From the NCBI GenBank assembly GCA_003604975.1, contig QZIR01000047.1, positions 1 through 57,741 on the forward strand: a stretch of DNA of 57,741 nucleotides, in the 5' to 3' direction. This document shows, in pieces, positions 8,388 to 16,736 of this stretch (positions are counted from its first letter, which is position 1; the number at the start of each line of letters is the position of its first letter). Source of the DNA: Desulforudis sp. GTDB lineage: Bacteria > Bacillota > Desulfotomaculia > Desulfotomaculales > Desulforudaceae. Made by a program: the position numbers and the translations under genes. The notes beneath the pieces were generated by a model. The model had not been told where the DNA came from and did no database searches. It saw only the letters and a list, made by a program, of their open reading frames with translations.

Positions 8388-9899
8388 ATGGCCATTACCT
8401 TTGCCAACATCCCGGACACCATCCGCACGCCCAACGTCTACGCCGAGATCGACAGTTCGCGGGCCTTGCAGGGTCTGGTCCAGAACCCGCACCTGGCCCT
8501 GATCGTCGGCCAGCGCACCTCGGCCGGCAAGATTCCCGTGGACACCCTGGTCCAGATTTCCCGCGAGGGCCTGGCCGACGGCTACTTCGGCCCGGGCTCG
8601 ATCCTGTCTCGCATGTGCAGCGTCTTCAAGGACAACAATCCCAACACCGAGTTGTGGGCCTTGGCCCTGGCCGACGGCGGCGCGGCCGTGGCCGCCTCCG
8701 CCACCCTCCACGTCTCGGTCGGGCTGTCGGCCAACGGCAATTCCTGCAAGGGCGGAGGCACCTTCTACCTGATGATCAACGGCCAGAAGGTCTACGTGGC
8801 CTTGACTTCCGGCTGGTCGGCCAAGGACGTGAACTCGGCCATCCAAACCACGGTCAACGGCTCGGCCTACTCGCATCTGCCGGTCAAGGCCTCAACCAAC
8901 GCCACGTCGGCCCTCAACCTCATCGCCGTCTGTCCGGGCGAGGCTGGCAACTACCTGGACGTGCGCTACAACTACTACACCGGCCAGTCCCTGCCTTCAG
9001 CCTTTTACGGCGATTCGGTCCTGATCAGCGGCTTTGCCGGCGGCACGGTCAACCCGGACCTGGCCTCGGCCTGGGCCGTCATCGGCGACAAACGCTTTCA
9101 TCACATCATTCAGCCGTACATCGATTCGTCCAACTTGACCGACCTCGAGGACGAACTCGAGGACCGCTTCGGGCCGCTGGTGGATCAGCAAGGCCACGGC
9201 TACGCGGCCGTGCGCGGCACCCAGGCCAGTTGCACCACCCTGGGCAACTCGCGCAACAGCCCCCACAACACCATCATCGGCGTCTACGATTCTCCCACTG
9301 ATCCGGCCGAATGGGCCGCGGCCCTGGGCGCTGTCGGCGCCTGGAACCTCAACGGCGACCCGGCCCGGCCCCTCCAGTTCCTCAAGCTCAAGGAAGTCCT
9401 GCCGCCGCCGGTGGAAAGCCGCTTCACCCGGGCCGAACGCGACATCCTGCTTTACGACGGCATCTCGACCTTTATCGTGGATACCGGCGGCAGCGTCCTG
9501 ACCGAGCGGATCATCACCACCTACCAGGCCAACGCCCTGGGTCTGCCCGATCCGGCCTACCTGGACATTGAAACCCTGTTTACCTTGGGCGAAATCCGCG
9601 ACCAGTTCCGCATCCGCATGACCAACCGTTACCTCGAGCCGCGCTACAAGCTGGCCGACGACACCTTCCCGACCCTGCCGGGAAGCTATGTGGTCCGACC
9701 CAAGGACGTCAAGGCTGAGTGCATCGCCCTGTTCACGCTGCTGCGCGACAAGGGCCTGATCGAAAACCTCGAGGACTTCGTCAAAAACATCGTCGTCGAG
9801 CGGGACGAGACCGACCGCAACCGGGTCAACGTCTTATTGCCGCCCGACCTGATCAACCAGTTCCGCATCCTGGCGGGACTCATCCAGTTCATTCTTTAG
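8388..9899 (+). CDS. Tail sheath protein (Mu gpL-like)
   Basis: This 503-residue contractile sheath protein shows that the tail is of myovirus type. It opens with FANIPDTIRTPNVYAEIDSSRALQG and LALIVGQRTSAGK, as in Mu gpL. The C-terminal domain (ADDTFPTLPGSYVVRPKDVKAECIALFTLLRDKGLIENLEDF) is also typical. It has a strong GAGGAGGAC ribosome-binding site and is followed by the tube gene. Confidence 0.94.
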   Translation: MAITFANIPDTIRTPNVYAEIDSSRALQGLVQNPHLALIVGQRTSAGKIPVDTLVQISREGLADGYFGPGSILSRMCSVFKDNNPNTELWALALADGGAAVAASATLHVSVGLSANGNSCKGGGTFYLMINGQKVYVALTSGWSAKDVNSAIQTTVNGSAYSHLPVKASTNATSALNLIAVCPGEAGNYLDVRYNYYTGQSLPSAFYGDSVLISGFAGGTVNPDLASAWAVIGDKRFHHIIQPYIDSSNLTDLEDELEDRFGPLVDQQGHGYAAVRGTQASCTTLGNSRNSPHNTIIGVYDSPTDPAEWAAALGAVGAWNLNGDPARPLQFLKLKEVLPPPVESRFTRAERDILLYDGISTFIVDTGGSVLTERIITTYQANALGLPDPAYLDIETLFTLGEIRDQFRIRMTNRYLEPRYKLADDTFPTLPGSYVVRPKDVKAECIALFTLLRDKGLIENLEDFVKNIVVERDETDRNRVNVLLPPDLINQFRILAGLIQFIL

Positions 9900-9910
9900 G
9901 GGGTGACTAA

Positions 9911-10312
9911 ATGGCCAAAATCACCGGTCGCGTCGAGATTCTGGTTAACGGCCAGCTTCTCCTGAACAAGGAAGGCGCCGTGCTCTCCGGCCTGGGCGCC
10001 GGCGACGGGTCCTACGCCGTCGAGCGCGAAACCGTCATCGGCGACTCCGGGCCCCACGGGATCAAGGAAAAAGTCGTCCCGGCCAAGGTCGAAGTAACCA
10101 TCACCGACCGGGACGACGTCTCCCTGGGCGCCCTGTACCGCGTCAACGGCAACGGCACGGTCATCTTCCGGACCGCCAACGGCGGCAAGGTCTACGTCAT
10201 GGACGGGGCCACCTGCATGACCCCGCCTTCGATCACCGCCGGCGAAGGCGAAGTCAAACTGACCTTCGAGTCCCAGTCGTCCGGCTGGTACGAATCGACC
10301 AGCCTGGTTTAA
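9911..10312 (+). CDS. Tail tube protein (Mu gpM-like)
   Basis: This 133-residue tube protein begins ITGRVEILVNGQLLLNKEGAVLSGLG and contains ITDRDDVSLGALYRVNGNGTVIFRTANGGKVYVM, matching the Mu gpM family that forms the inner tail tube. It has an AGGGGGTGA ribosome-binding site right after the sheath gene and is of normal length for the family. Confidence 0.92.
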   Translation: MAKITGRVEILVNGQLLLNKEGAVLSGLGAGDGSYAVERETVIGDSGPHGIKEKVVPAKVEVTITDRDDVSLGALYRVNGNGTVIFRTANGGKVYVMDGATCMTPPSITAGEGEVKLTFESQSSGWYESTSLV

Positions 10313-10322
10313 GGAGGAGCGA

Positions 10323-10643
10323 ATGGGTGACCAACAGGTTGTAACGTTGTCTTACCCGATTATCGTAACGAGGGAGGGTAAAACAACCGAAGTAACCGAA
10401 CTACACTTGGGCCGGATTAAGCTTAAACACCTAGCTATGCTGCCGGATTCTTTCTTGGAAAACAAGGGAGAGATCAAAAAGCCCGGCGATATTGTTCCGG
10501 TTCTTGCTGCTCTCGCCGATATTTCAATTGAAGAAGCAGGCCAGATAGACCTGGATGATTTGCTGGGCCTAGTGGAAAAGGTGTCCCATTTTTTATCCGA
10601 AACGCAACTCCCGCCTGTGATCGGGGGGGGTGGGAAAAGCTGA
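10323..10643 (+). CDS. Tail assembly chaperone, short form (Mu gp41-like)
   Basis: This 106-residue protein sits between the tube and tape measure genes, the position of Mu gp41 / lambda gpG. It contains VTELHLGRIKLKHLAMLP and a C-terminal Gly run ending at TGA 10641-10643. A run of eight G residues (10623-10630) just before the stop is a slippery site for a -1 shift that makes a longer form. From here to about 12600 the DNA is clearly more AT-rich than the flanks. Confidence 0.85.
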   Translation: MGDQQVVTLSYPIIVTREGKTTEVTELHLGRIKLKHLAMLPDSFLENKGEIKKPGDIVPVLAALADISIEEAGQIDLDDLLGLVEKVSHFLSETQLPPVIGGGGKS

Positions 10644-10765
10644 TTTGGTGCCTGGCTTTTATTTATCGGTTTCCGCCATCGGAAATTTGGGCAATGACGC
10701 TACAGGAAGCCGCCTTCTGGGATAAGGGCATGGAATGGCTGGATCGCAATTTAGTCTCTCGATAA
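10323..10765 (+). CDS. Tail assembly chaperone, -1 frameshift extended form
   Basis: Slipping back one base in the G8 tract (10623-10630, contains G-GGG-GGG) changes frame 0 (GGG GGG GGT GGG) to a frame reading TGG GAA AAG. This adds a ~44-residue extension beginning WEKLIWCLAFIYRFPPSEIW and ending at TAA 10763-10765. That pattern (Trp-rich, PPSEI, aromatic end) is typical of the frameshifted extension of tail chaperones (lambda gpGT, Mu gp41/42). The extension overlaps the tape measure start at 10735. Confidence 0.8.
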
Positions 10766-12861
10766 TCTTTGAGGCTATCGACAAGGCCTCCACGCCAGTG
10801 CGCGCCGTGGGACAAGCCTTACACGGCCTTGCCAGTGGGCCAGTTAAAAAGGCCTCAGAAAGTTTGCGGGCATTAGGCGAAAAGGCGAAAGCGGCCGCGG
10901 AGAAGCTTCGAGGGTTAGGCACTGAAGTTTCGTTAAAACTGGGCATCCCCGCCGCTGTGGCTTTTGGGTTGGCTTCAAATGCAGCCATGGACTTCGAGGA
11001 GTCCATGGCTCAGGTCCGAAAGGTCGTCAACTTCGCAAATGATAGGGAGTTCGCCGAATTTAATCGCCTCATCATGGAGATGGCCAAGAAGATACCCATA
11101 GCCCAGACAGGTTTAGCTGACATTGCCGCCGCTGGCGGCCAATTGGGAGTAGCCAAGGCGGATCTGCCTGAGTTCATTAAATTGACGGCCAAGATGGCGG
11201 TTGCCTTCGACATGACGGCCGACAGGGCGGGAGAGTCCATGGCTATGTTGGCCAATGTTTTTCGTATACCCATCACAAATCTTTGGGAACTTGGAGACGC
11301 CATCAATCACCTCTCCGATAATACTGCCGCCAAAGCGTCTACGATAACCGAGGCCCTTGGCCGCATGGGCGGAGTGTCCAAGCAGTTCGGCCTGACGGCC
11401 GTACAAACGGCGGCCTTAGCAGGCGCCATGATTTCTCTGGGCAAACCCCCGGAAGTGGCCGCTCGGGGCCTGAATTATGTCATGCAGGCCCTTCAGACAG
11501 CGGACAAACGGACGGGAAAGTTCCAGAAGGCGTTGGCCGAACTGGGCGTTTCCGCGAAGGGATTAAAGACGGCCATTGAACAGGACGCCCAGGGAGCTCT
11601 TTTAAAGTTCCTGGAAAGAATCGAAGCAAAAAAGCCATCGGAGCGGGCGGGCATCCTGGCTGATTTGTTCGGCACGGAATGGTCCGATGACATAGCCGTG
11701 CTGGTTGGGTCTTTAGGTGAATATCGCAAGGCTATTGGGCTGGTTTCAGAAAAGACCCAATTTGCCGGTTCTATGACTCGAGAATTCGACGTACGCAGCC
11801 GAACGGCTAGAAATCAGATAACGTTATTTATAAATAACCTCCGCAGCTTTGGTATCGAATTGGGAAATTCGGTCATAAAGCCGATCGGCTTTGTCTTGGA
11901 AATACTTAATCCCCTTATCGACAAGTTTCGCCAACTTAGTCCTACGACAAAAGCCGTCATTATGGCCGTTCTTGGTCTTGGCGCTATTGCCGGACCCGTT
12001 ATTTTGGCTATGGCTGGAATTTCCTGGGCTGTTGGTGTTCTCGGGACCACTTTTGCTGGTGCATTGCTATGGATCGGCGGGGTCGCCGCAGCACTGGTGC
12101 CGATGGCGGTCGGACTGGGAGTCGCTTCTATTGGGTGGGACAACCTTGGGTCGAAAATCGATTCTTTTTTAGTGGACTTCCCTAAGTTGCGGGGCTTTTT
12201 TTGGGGCGTCTGGACGGCCCTAAAAGACGTTGGCGGAGTAATCGCCGATTTGCTTGGGCCGCAGTTGGCCGTTTTCAAGGAGTCTTTTTCTGCAATTGCC
12301 AAGATGATGTCTTCGGCCATGAATGACACGACTGTTAGTCAGTGGAACACTTTTGGCAAGGTGATCGGGCACATCGTTGGTGGACCATTGACGTTTTTAG
12401 CTTCGGCCCTGAAGGTCGTACTCTTTGTGCTCCAAAAAATTGGTGAATGGATTGGTAAGATAGCCGGCTGGTTTTCCATGCTTCCCGAATGGATGTCTAC
12501 GGCCAGGGCCCACGCTAAGGTTCAAGGATTGAATTGGGGCGAGTGGGGAGATGTTGCCGATCCCCTGGCCGGCCTCAAAGGGCTTTCTGCCGGCGAAGGC
12601 ATTCCCGAGCCTGAAGGACGCCAGCGCGGCGGGCCCGTTTGGCCCCGCCGGCCTTACCTTGTCGGCGAACGCGGCCCGGAATTGTTTGTCCCCACCATGT
12701 TCGGCAGCATCATACCGGCCCTGACCGGCGCCCACAGCCAGACCGACGTCAACATCCGCGTGACCGCCGAGCACGGCACCTCGGCCACCGTGGAAAAGAT
12801 GCAGTCCACCGGCCCGGCCAAGGTCCGCGTCGCCACGGCCGCCGAAGTCGGAGTCTACTGA
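10735..12861 (+). CDS. Tape measure protein
   Basis: This 708-residue tape measure sets tail length. It opens with helical sequence (FEAIDKASTPVRAVGQALHGLASGPVKKASESLRALG) and the TP901-type core: MDFEESMAQVRKVVNF, AKKIPIAQTGLADIAAAGGQLGVAK, SMAMLANVFRI. A hydrophobic block at about residues 410-470 could insert in the host membrane. The C-terminal 80 residues are GC-rich and carry GPVWPRRPYLVGERGPELFVP, a common tape-measure ending. The AT-rich to GC-rich switch near 12600 inside the gene suggests a recombination joint. Confidence 0.9.
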   Translation: MAGSQFSLSIIFEAIDKASTPVRAVGQALHGLASGPVKKASESLRALGEKAKAAAEKLRGLGTEVSLKLGIPAAVAFGLASNAAMDFEESMAQVRKVVNFANDREFAEFNRLIMEMAKKIPIAQTGLADIAAAGGQLGVAKADLPEFIKLTAKMAVAFDMTADRAGESMAMLANVFRIPITNLWELGDAINHLSDNTAAKASTITEALGRMGGVSKQFGLTAVQTAALAGAMISLGKPPEVAARGLNYVMQALQTADKRTGKFQKALAELGVSAKGLKTAIEQDAQGALLKFLERIEAKKPSERAGILADLFGTEWSDDIAVLVGSLGEYRKAIGLVSEKTQFAGSMTREFDVRSRTARNQITLFINNLRSFGIELGNSVIKPIGFVLEILNPLIDKFRQLSPTTKAVIMAVLGLGAIAGPVILAMAGISWAVGVLGTTFAGALLWIGGVAAALVPMAVGLGVASIGWDNLGSKIDSFLVDFPKLRGFFWGVWTALKDVGGVIADLLGPQLAVFKESFSAIAKMMSSAMNDTTVSQWNTFGKVIGHIVGGPLTFLASALKVVLFVLQKIGEWIGKIAGWFSMLPEWMSTARAHAKVQGLNWGEWGDVADPLAGLKGLSAGEGIPEPEGRQRGGPVWPRRPYLVGERGPELFVPTMFGSIIPALTGAHSQTDVNIRVTAEHGTSATVEKMQSTGPAKVRVATAAEVGVY

Positions 12862-13961
12862 TGGCCTGGCGCGACAATCTCCAGAAAGCCAGCTTCCGGG
12901 GCGTGCCCTTCAAGGTCTTTGGCGCTGACACCTCCGTGGGCCGCCGCAGTGTACTCCACGAATACCCCTTCAGGGACGAACCTTACGTCGAAGACCTGGG
13001 CCAGGCCGCCGACGAATTCAACGTCGAGGGCTTTGTCGTCCAGTCCGTGGTCAACGGCTGGGACTATTTCCGCGAACGCAACGCCCTGATCGACGCTTTG
13101 CGCAAAGAAGGTCCGGGCACGCTTATTCACCCCTTCTTTGGCACGCTGACCGTGGCCCTTAAAAGCCCGGCCCGGGTCAGCGAGCGGATCGACAACGACG
13201 GCGGCGTGGCCTGCTTCGCCATGCTCTTTGTCCAGGCGGGTAAAAACCAGTTTCCAGGCCAGTCGCCCAACCCCATCAGCGCCGTGGACGGGGCGGCCGA
13301 CACGGCCCTGGCCGCCGGACTGAAAAACTTCGCCTCGTCTTACCGTGTCTCCGGCTTCCCGGACCCGGTCGCGGCCCGGGCACAGGCTGACGTGTCCGTC
13401 ATGTTCGGCATGATGAAACGCAGCCTGGGCTCGATTCAGGGCGCTCAGACCTCGCTGCTTTCCCAGGCCTACGCCGGCATCAACACCTCGGTGGCCGGGC
13501 TGGGGACCTCGGCCCTGTCGCCGACTTTACTGGGGACCACCATCGCCGGCGGGTTCACCAATTTCCTCAACGTCTCGGGCGCGGCCGTCAACGGGGCACT
13601 GGTTCAGGGCGGCATCAATTCGTCGCTCAATCTGTCTTCGATGCAGATTCCCGGCTCTCTGGGCCGGTACTCCGTGGCCGCGGCCCTGAAGATGTGTTCC
13701 TTCGGGCAATCGACCGGCACGGTCAGCCGCTTCGGCGGCCTGCTCACGCCGATTTCGCCGACCACCCCGCAGGCGATTCAGCAGATCGTCAACCGGACGG
13801 CCATCGTCAACCTGGCCCGCAACACGGCCCTGATGACCGCCGCCCGTATCGCCGTCCGGGTCCAACACGGCAGCTACAACGGCGCCGTCAGCCTGATGAA
13901 ACAGGTCAGCAACCAATTTGACGGGCAGCTCATCACCCTGGGCGGCGTGGTGCAGTCATGA
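12861..13961 (+). CDS. Mu gpN-like DNA circularization / tail protein, N-terminal part
   Basis: This 366-residue protein begins WRDNLQKASFRGVPFKVFGADTSVGRRSVLHEYPFRDEPYVEDLG, the hallmark of the Mu gpN (DNA circularization) family. In contractile phages this protein joins tail and baseplate. Many homologues continue with a C-terminal domain that here is a separate gene (13958). The ATG shares one base with the tape measure stop (TGATG). Confidence 0.87.
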   Translation: MAWRDNLQKASFRGVPFKVFGADTSVGRRSVLHEYPFRDEPYVEDLGQAADEFNVEGFVVQSVVNGWDYFRERNALIDALRKEGPGTLIHPFFGTLTVALKSPARVSERIDNDGGVACFAMLFVQAGKNQFPGQSPNPISAVDGAADTALAAGLKNFASSYRVSGFPDPVAARAQADVSVMFGMMKRSLGSIQGAQTSLLSQAYAGINTSVAGLGTSALSPTLLGTTIAGGFTNFLNVSGAAVNGALVQGGINSSLNLSSMQIPGSLGRYSVAAALKMCSFGQSTGTVSRFGGLLTPISPTTPQAIQQIVNRTAIVNLARNTALMTAARIAVRVQHGSYNGAVSLMKQVSNQFDGQLITLGGVVQS

Positions 13962-14260
13962 CCGAACCGTCGCCCTTGACGCTTGACGTGGCCCAGGAAA
14001 TCCTTCCGGCCGACGACTCCTACGAGGCCCTGGACGGGCTGCGACAGGCCTTTGTCGACGCCATGCGCCAGGTCGGCGCGGACCTGGCCCGGGTCGTCTC
14101 CTACCCGGTCCCGGCCGAGGTCAAGACCACCCTGAACCTGGCCTTTGACCTGTACCTCGACCTCGAGCGCGCCGACGAGATCGAAGAGCGCAACCGGCCC
14201 CGGCTCGAGCATCCGGGCTTTCTGCCCGGCGGGGAAACCATCGAGGTCCTCAATGAGTAG
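13958..14260 (+). CDS. Separate gene matching the usual gpN C-terminal domain
   Basis: This is a 100-residue product. The segment DLARVVSYPVPAEVKTTLNLAFDLYLDLERADEIEERNRPRLEHPGFLPGGETIEVLNE matches what I recall as the end of single-chain gpN proteins (ARADEI..RN...HP.F.PGG..LEVL). Its ATG lies four bases before the gpN stop, so it is translationally coupled. The protein looks like a split gpN with both halves intact and not like a broken gene. Confidence 0.75.
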   Translation: MTEPSPLTLDVAQEILPADDSYEALDGLRQAFVDAMRQVGADLARVVSYPVPAEVKTTLNLAFDLYLDLERADEIEERNRPRLEHPGFLPGGETIEVLNE

Positions 14261-15374
14261 CCGCAACCAGATCGAACTCAGGATCAAGGGGCAGTCGTAC
14301 CAGGGCTGGAAATCGGTCGAGATACAGAAGTCCCTCGAGCAGATCGCCGGAACCTTCGGCCTGGCCGTCTCGGACCGATACCCGCAAAAGCCGGCCGATT
14401 GGAAAATTCAAATGGGCGACCAGTGCACCGTCGAAATAGACGGCCAGGTAGTCATCACCGGCTACATCGAAGACTTCCGCATGTCCTTTGACCGCCAGCA
14501 GCATGAAATCCAGGTCAGCGGTCGGGACCTGACCGGCGACTTGGTTGACTGCTCCTACGTCGGATCCAAGAACGAATGGAAAAACCAGACGGTCCGGGCC
14601 GTGGTCGAGGCCCTCTGCGAACCCTTTGACCTGATCGACGTGGTCGTGGACGCCTCGGCCGCGACCCAGGCGGCCAGGAAGGTCGAGGAATTCAAGGCCA
14701 ACGAGGGCGACTCGGTTTCGGAACTGATCGTCAAGGCCTGCAAGACCCGGGGTGTCCTCGTCGTCAGTTACGGCGACGGCGATTTGACCCTAACCCAGGC
14801 CGGGTCCAAACAGGCCGCCGACACCCTCGAAGTCGGCCAAAACATCCTCTCCAGCCAGATGACCCTCAGCGACAAGGACCGCTTTTCCGACTACTACGTC
14901 AAGGGCGTGGGCCGCGGCAAGAAGACCAAGCAGCTCAAGGATTTCGTCCGGCCGAAAGGGCACGCCACCGACGAAGTCATGTCGCGCTACCGGCCGCTGG
15001 TCGTTTTGGGCGAACACGCCATGGACGTCAAAACGGCCGAAGACCGGGCCAAGTGGGAACTGAGTCTCCGGGCCGGCAAGTCCCGTTCCGTCGAATATTC
15101 CGTGCAGGGCTGGACCCAGTCCGACGGTAAGGTCTGGGAAATCAACACCCTGGTCAAGGTTAAAGACAAGGTCCTGGACGTCAACGGCACCCTGCTTATC
15201 GCCGCCCTGCGCTATTCCGTGGACGACAGGTCCGGGACCATTACCCGGCTGACCCTGGTCGATCCCCAGACCTACAAGCTCCTATCCAGCCCGGTCATGA
15301 CCAAGAAGGGCGGCGGCATCGCCAAGCCGGCCTTTGACCTGGACACCGAAGTGGCCCAGGCCAAGAGCAAGTGA
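14253..15374 (+). CDS. Baseplate hub protein (Mu gpP / gp44-like, late control D type)
   Basis: This 373-residue hub protein is the platform for the spike. It contains IELRIKGQSYQGWKSVEIQKSLEQIAGTFGLAVSDRYP, the DLTGDLVDCSYVG segment and the NEGDSVSELIVKACKTRGVLV motif seen in Mu gpP and T4 gp27-like hubs. ATG 14253 overlaps the end of the previous gene. The spike, PAAR tip and wedge genes follow in the usual order. Confidence 0.88.
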   Translation: MSSRNQIELRIKGQSYQGWKSVEIQKSLEQIAGTFGLAVSDRYPQKPADWKIQMGDQCTVEIDGQVVITGYIEDFRMSFDRQQHEIQVSGRDLTGDLVDCSYVGSKNEWKNQTVRAVVEALCEPFDLIDVVVDASAATQAARKVEEFKANEGDSVSELIVKACKTRGVLVVSYGDGDLTLTQAGSKQAADTLEVGQNILSSQMTLSDKDRFSDYYVKGVGRGKKTKQLKDFVRPKGHATDEVMSRYRPLVVLGEHAMDVKTAEDRAKWELSLRAGKSRSVEYSVQGWTQSDGKVWEINTLVKVKDKVLDVNGTLLIAALRYSVDDRSGTITRLTLVDPQTYKLLSSPVMTKKGGGIAKPAFDLDTEVAQAKSK

Positions 15375-15381
15375 GGCTTCC

Positions 15382-15834
15382 ATGGAAATCGGCGACTTCA
15401 AACGACTGACCCAGACCATCAAGAACAAGATTTTTCTGATGGTTGGCCGGGCCATTTTGGCCGCGGTCAACAACACCGACAGCACGCAGATGGTCCAGCT
15501 CGAGCTTTTGGACGGCGAAGTCGTGACCGACATCGAGCGGATGCAGGAATACGGTTTTGAGACCTTTCCCGAGCCCGGCGCCGAGGCCGTGCCCCTGTTC
15601 GTCAACGGCAACCGCGATCAGGGCGTGGTTCTGGTCATTCACGACCGGCGCTACCGGCCGACGACCCTGAAAGAGGGCGAGGTCATGATTTACACCAAGT
15701 GGAAAGACATCGGCGCCGGCCACGACGTCCAGTTGCTCGAGGGCCGCAAGATCGTCATCAACGCCGACGAGATCACCATCAACGCGGATACGCAGTTGAC
15801 CATCAACTGTCCGTCCGTGGACTTCAACCCGTAG
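15382..15834 (+). CDS. Baseplate spike protein (Mu gp45 / gpV-like)
   Basis: This 150-residue central spike protein has an OB-fold region (LELLDGEVVTDIERMQEYGFETFPEPGAEAVPLFV, RDQGVVLVIHDRRYRP) and then a short beta-helix of repeats (KIVINADEITINADTQLTINC), the membrane-piercing needle of Mu gp45 type. ATG 15382 is used; the upstream in-frame ATG at 15334 lies within the hub gene. Confidence 0.88.
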   Translation: MEIGDFKRLTQTIKNKIFLMVGRAILAAVNNTDSTQMVQLELLDGEVVTDIERMQEYGFETFPEPGAEAVPLFVNGNRDQGVVLVIHDRRYRPTTLKEGEVMIYTKWKDIGAGHDVQLLEGRKIVINADEITINADTQLTINCPSVDFNP

Positions 15835-15844
15835 GAGGTAAAAC

Positions 15845-15982
15845 ATGTCCGGCCTGGTTGGTTTACCCGAAGGCCCCGGTTGGCGGATCGCCTTCTGGGT
15901 GATTTTGGTGTCTCTCTGCCTGGTCTGTCTCTGGGGCCTCTGGTGCGTGGCCCTGAATTTCCAGGAATGGTTCGTCGGGTGA
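15845..15982 (+). CDS. Small single-span membrane protein in the baseplate operon
   Basis: This is a 45-residue ORF with a strong TAGGAGGTAAAAC ribosome-binding site. One membrane segment runs through most of it (RIAFWVILVSLCLVCLWGLWCVAL), with a short Pro/Gly N-terminus and EWFVG end. It sits between the spike and tip genes, where no membrane protein is expected. It could be a lysis or entry accessory. Function unknown. Confidence 0.65.
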   Translation: MSGLVGLPEGPGWRIAFWVILVSLCLVCLWGLWCVALNFQEWFVG

Positions 15983-15985
15983 CCC

Positions 15986-16258
15986 ATGCCTGAAGCCTGT
16001 CGTCAGGGCAACGCCGCCACCTGTGGCCACACGGCCACGGGCCAGGCCTGGATTCGCGCCGGCGGCCTGGGGGCCTCGCGTACCGGCGACGACACGGCCG
16101 GCGGGATCATCGAGCCGCTCCAGGCCTACGTCCGGCTCAACGGCAACCCCTGGGCCGTCATCGGCAGCCCGGTTGATCCACACGCGCCTTGCCCGGCCGT
16201 ACCTATTCACTGCGCCGCGACCATGGCCGAAGGCTGCGGCTTCATAAGGATCAGCTGA
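15986..16258 (+). CDS. PAAR-like spike tip protein
   Basis: This is a 90-residue protein with the PAAR-type pattern: GASRTGDDTAGG, then VRLNGNPWAVIGSPVDPHAPCP, then HCAATMAEGCGFI. PAAR proteins cap the spike of phage tails and type VI secretion systems and bind a metal. Histidines and cysteines for this are present (HAPCP, IHC). It lies just after the gp45-like spike gene, its functional partner. Confidence 0.8.
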   Translation: MPEACRQGNAATCGHTATGQAWIRAGGLGASRTGDDTAGGIIEPLQAYVRLNGNPWAVIGSPVDPHAPCPAVPIHCAATMAEGCGFIRIS

Positions 16259-16259
16259 C

Positions 16260-16736
16260 GTGGACGTCCAGATCAACTGGGGTTCACTGCTGATCGAAGG
16301 CGACTTCCTTTTCGCCGGCAACGACCTGGCCTCGGACATGGGCCTGACCACGGCCGTGATCGTCAGCCTGTTCACCGACCGCCGGGCCGAAGACGACGAC
16401 GTCCTGCCCGACTCGGCCAACGGCGACAAGCGCGGCTGGTGGGGCGACCTGGTCAGCCCGGAAGTGGAAGGCGATCGGATCGGCTCCCGGCTGTGGCTGC
16501 TCGAACGCGAAAAAACCACGCCGGAAACCCTGATCCGCGCCAGGGAATACATCGAACAGGCCCTCGAGTGGCTGGTTGACGACGGCGTGGCGGCCAAGGT
16601 CGAGATTGAAGTCGAACGGACCGGCGCCGTGGAAACACCCATCCTGGCCTTCCGGGCCAGGATATTCAGGTCCGACGGCACGGTCACCGCCTACAAATTC
16701 GATTCGCTGTGGGAGGGACAGTTCAATGGCCTTTGA
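16260..16736 (+). CDS. Baseplate wedge protein (Mu gp46-like)
   Basis: This 158-residue protein (GTG start) has the gp46 pattern: AVIVSLFTDRRAEDDDVLP, KRGWWGDLVSPEVEGDRIGSRLWLLEREKTTPETL and a C-terminal beta-strand part. gp46 connects the hub to the gp47 wedge. Its end overlaps the ATG of gp47-like at 16726, and gene order matches Mu. Confidence 0.88.
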   Translation: MDVQINWGSLLIEGDFLFAGNDLASDMGLTTAVIVSLFTDRRAEDDDVLPDSANGDKRGWWGDLVSPEVEGDRIGSRLWLLEREKTTPETLIRAREYIEQALEWLVDDGVAAKVEIEVERTGAVETPILAFRARIFRSDGTVTAYKFDSLWEGQFNGL

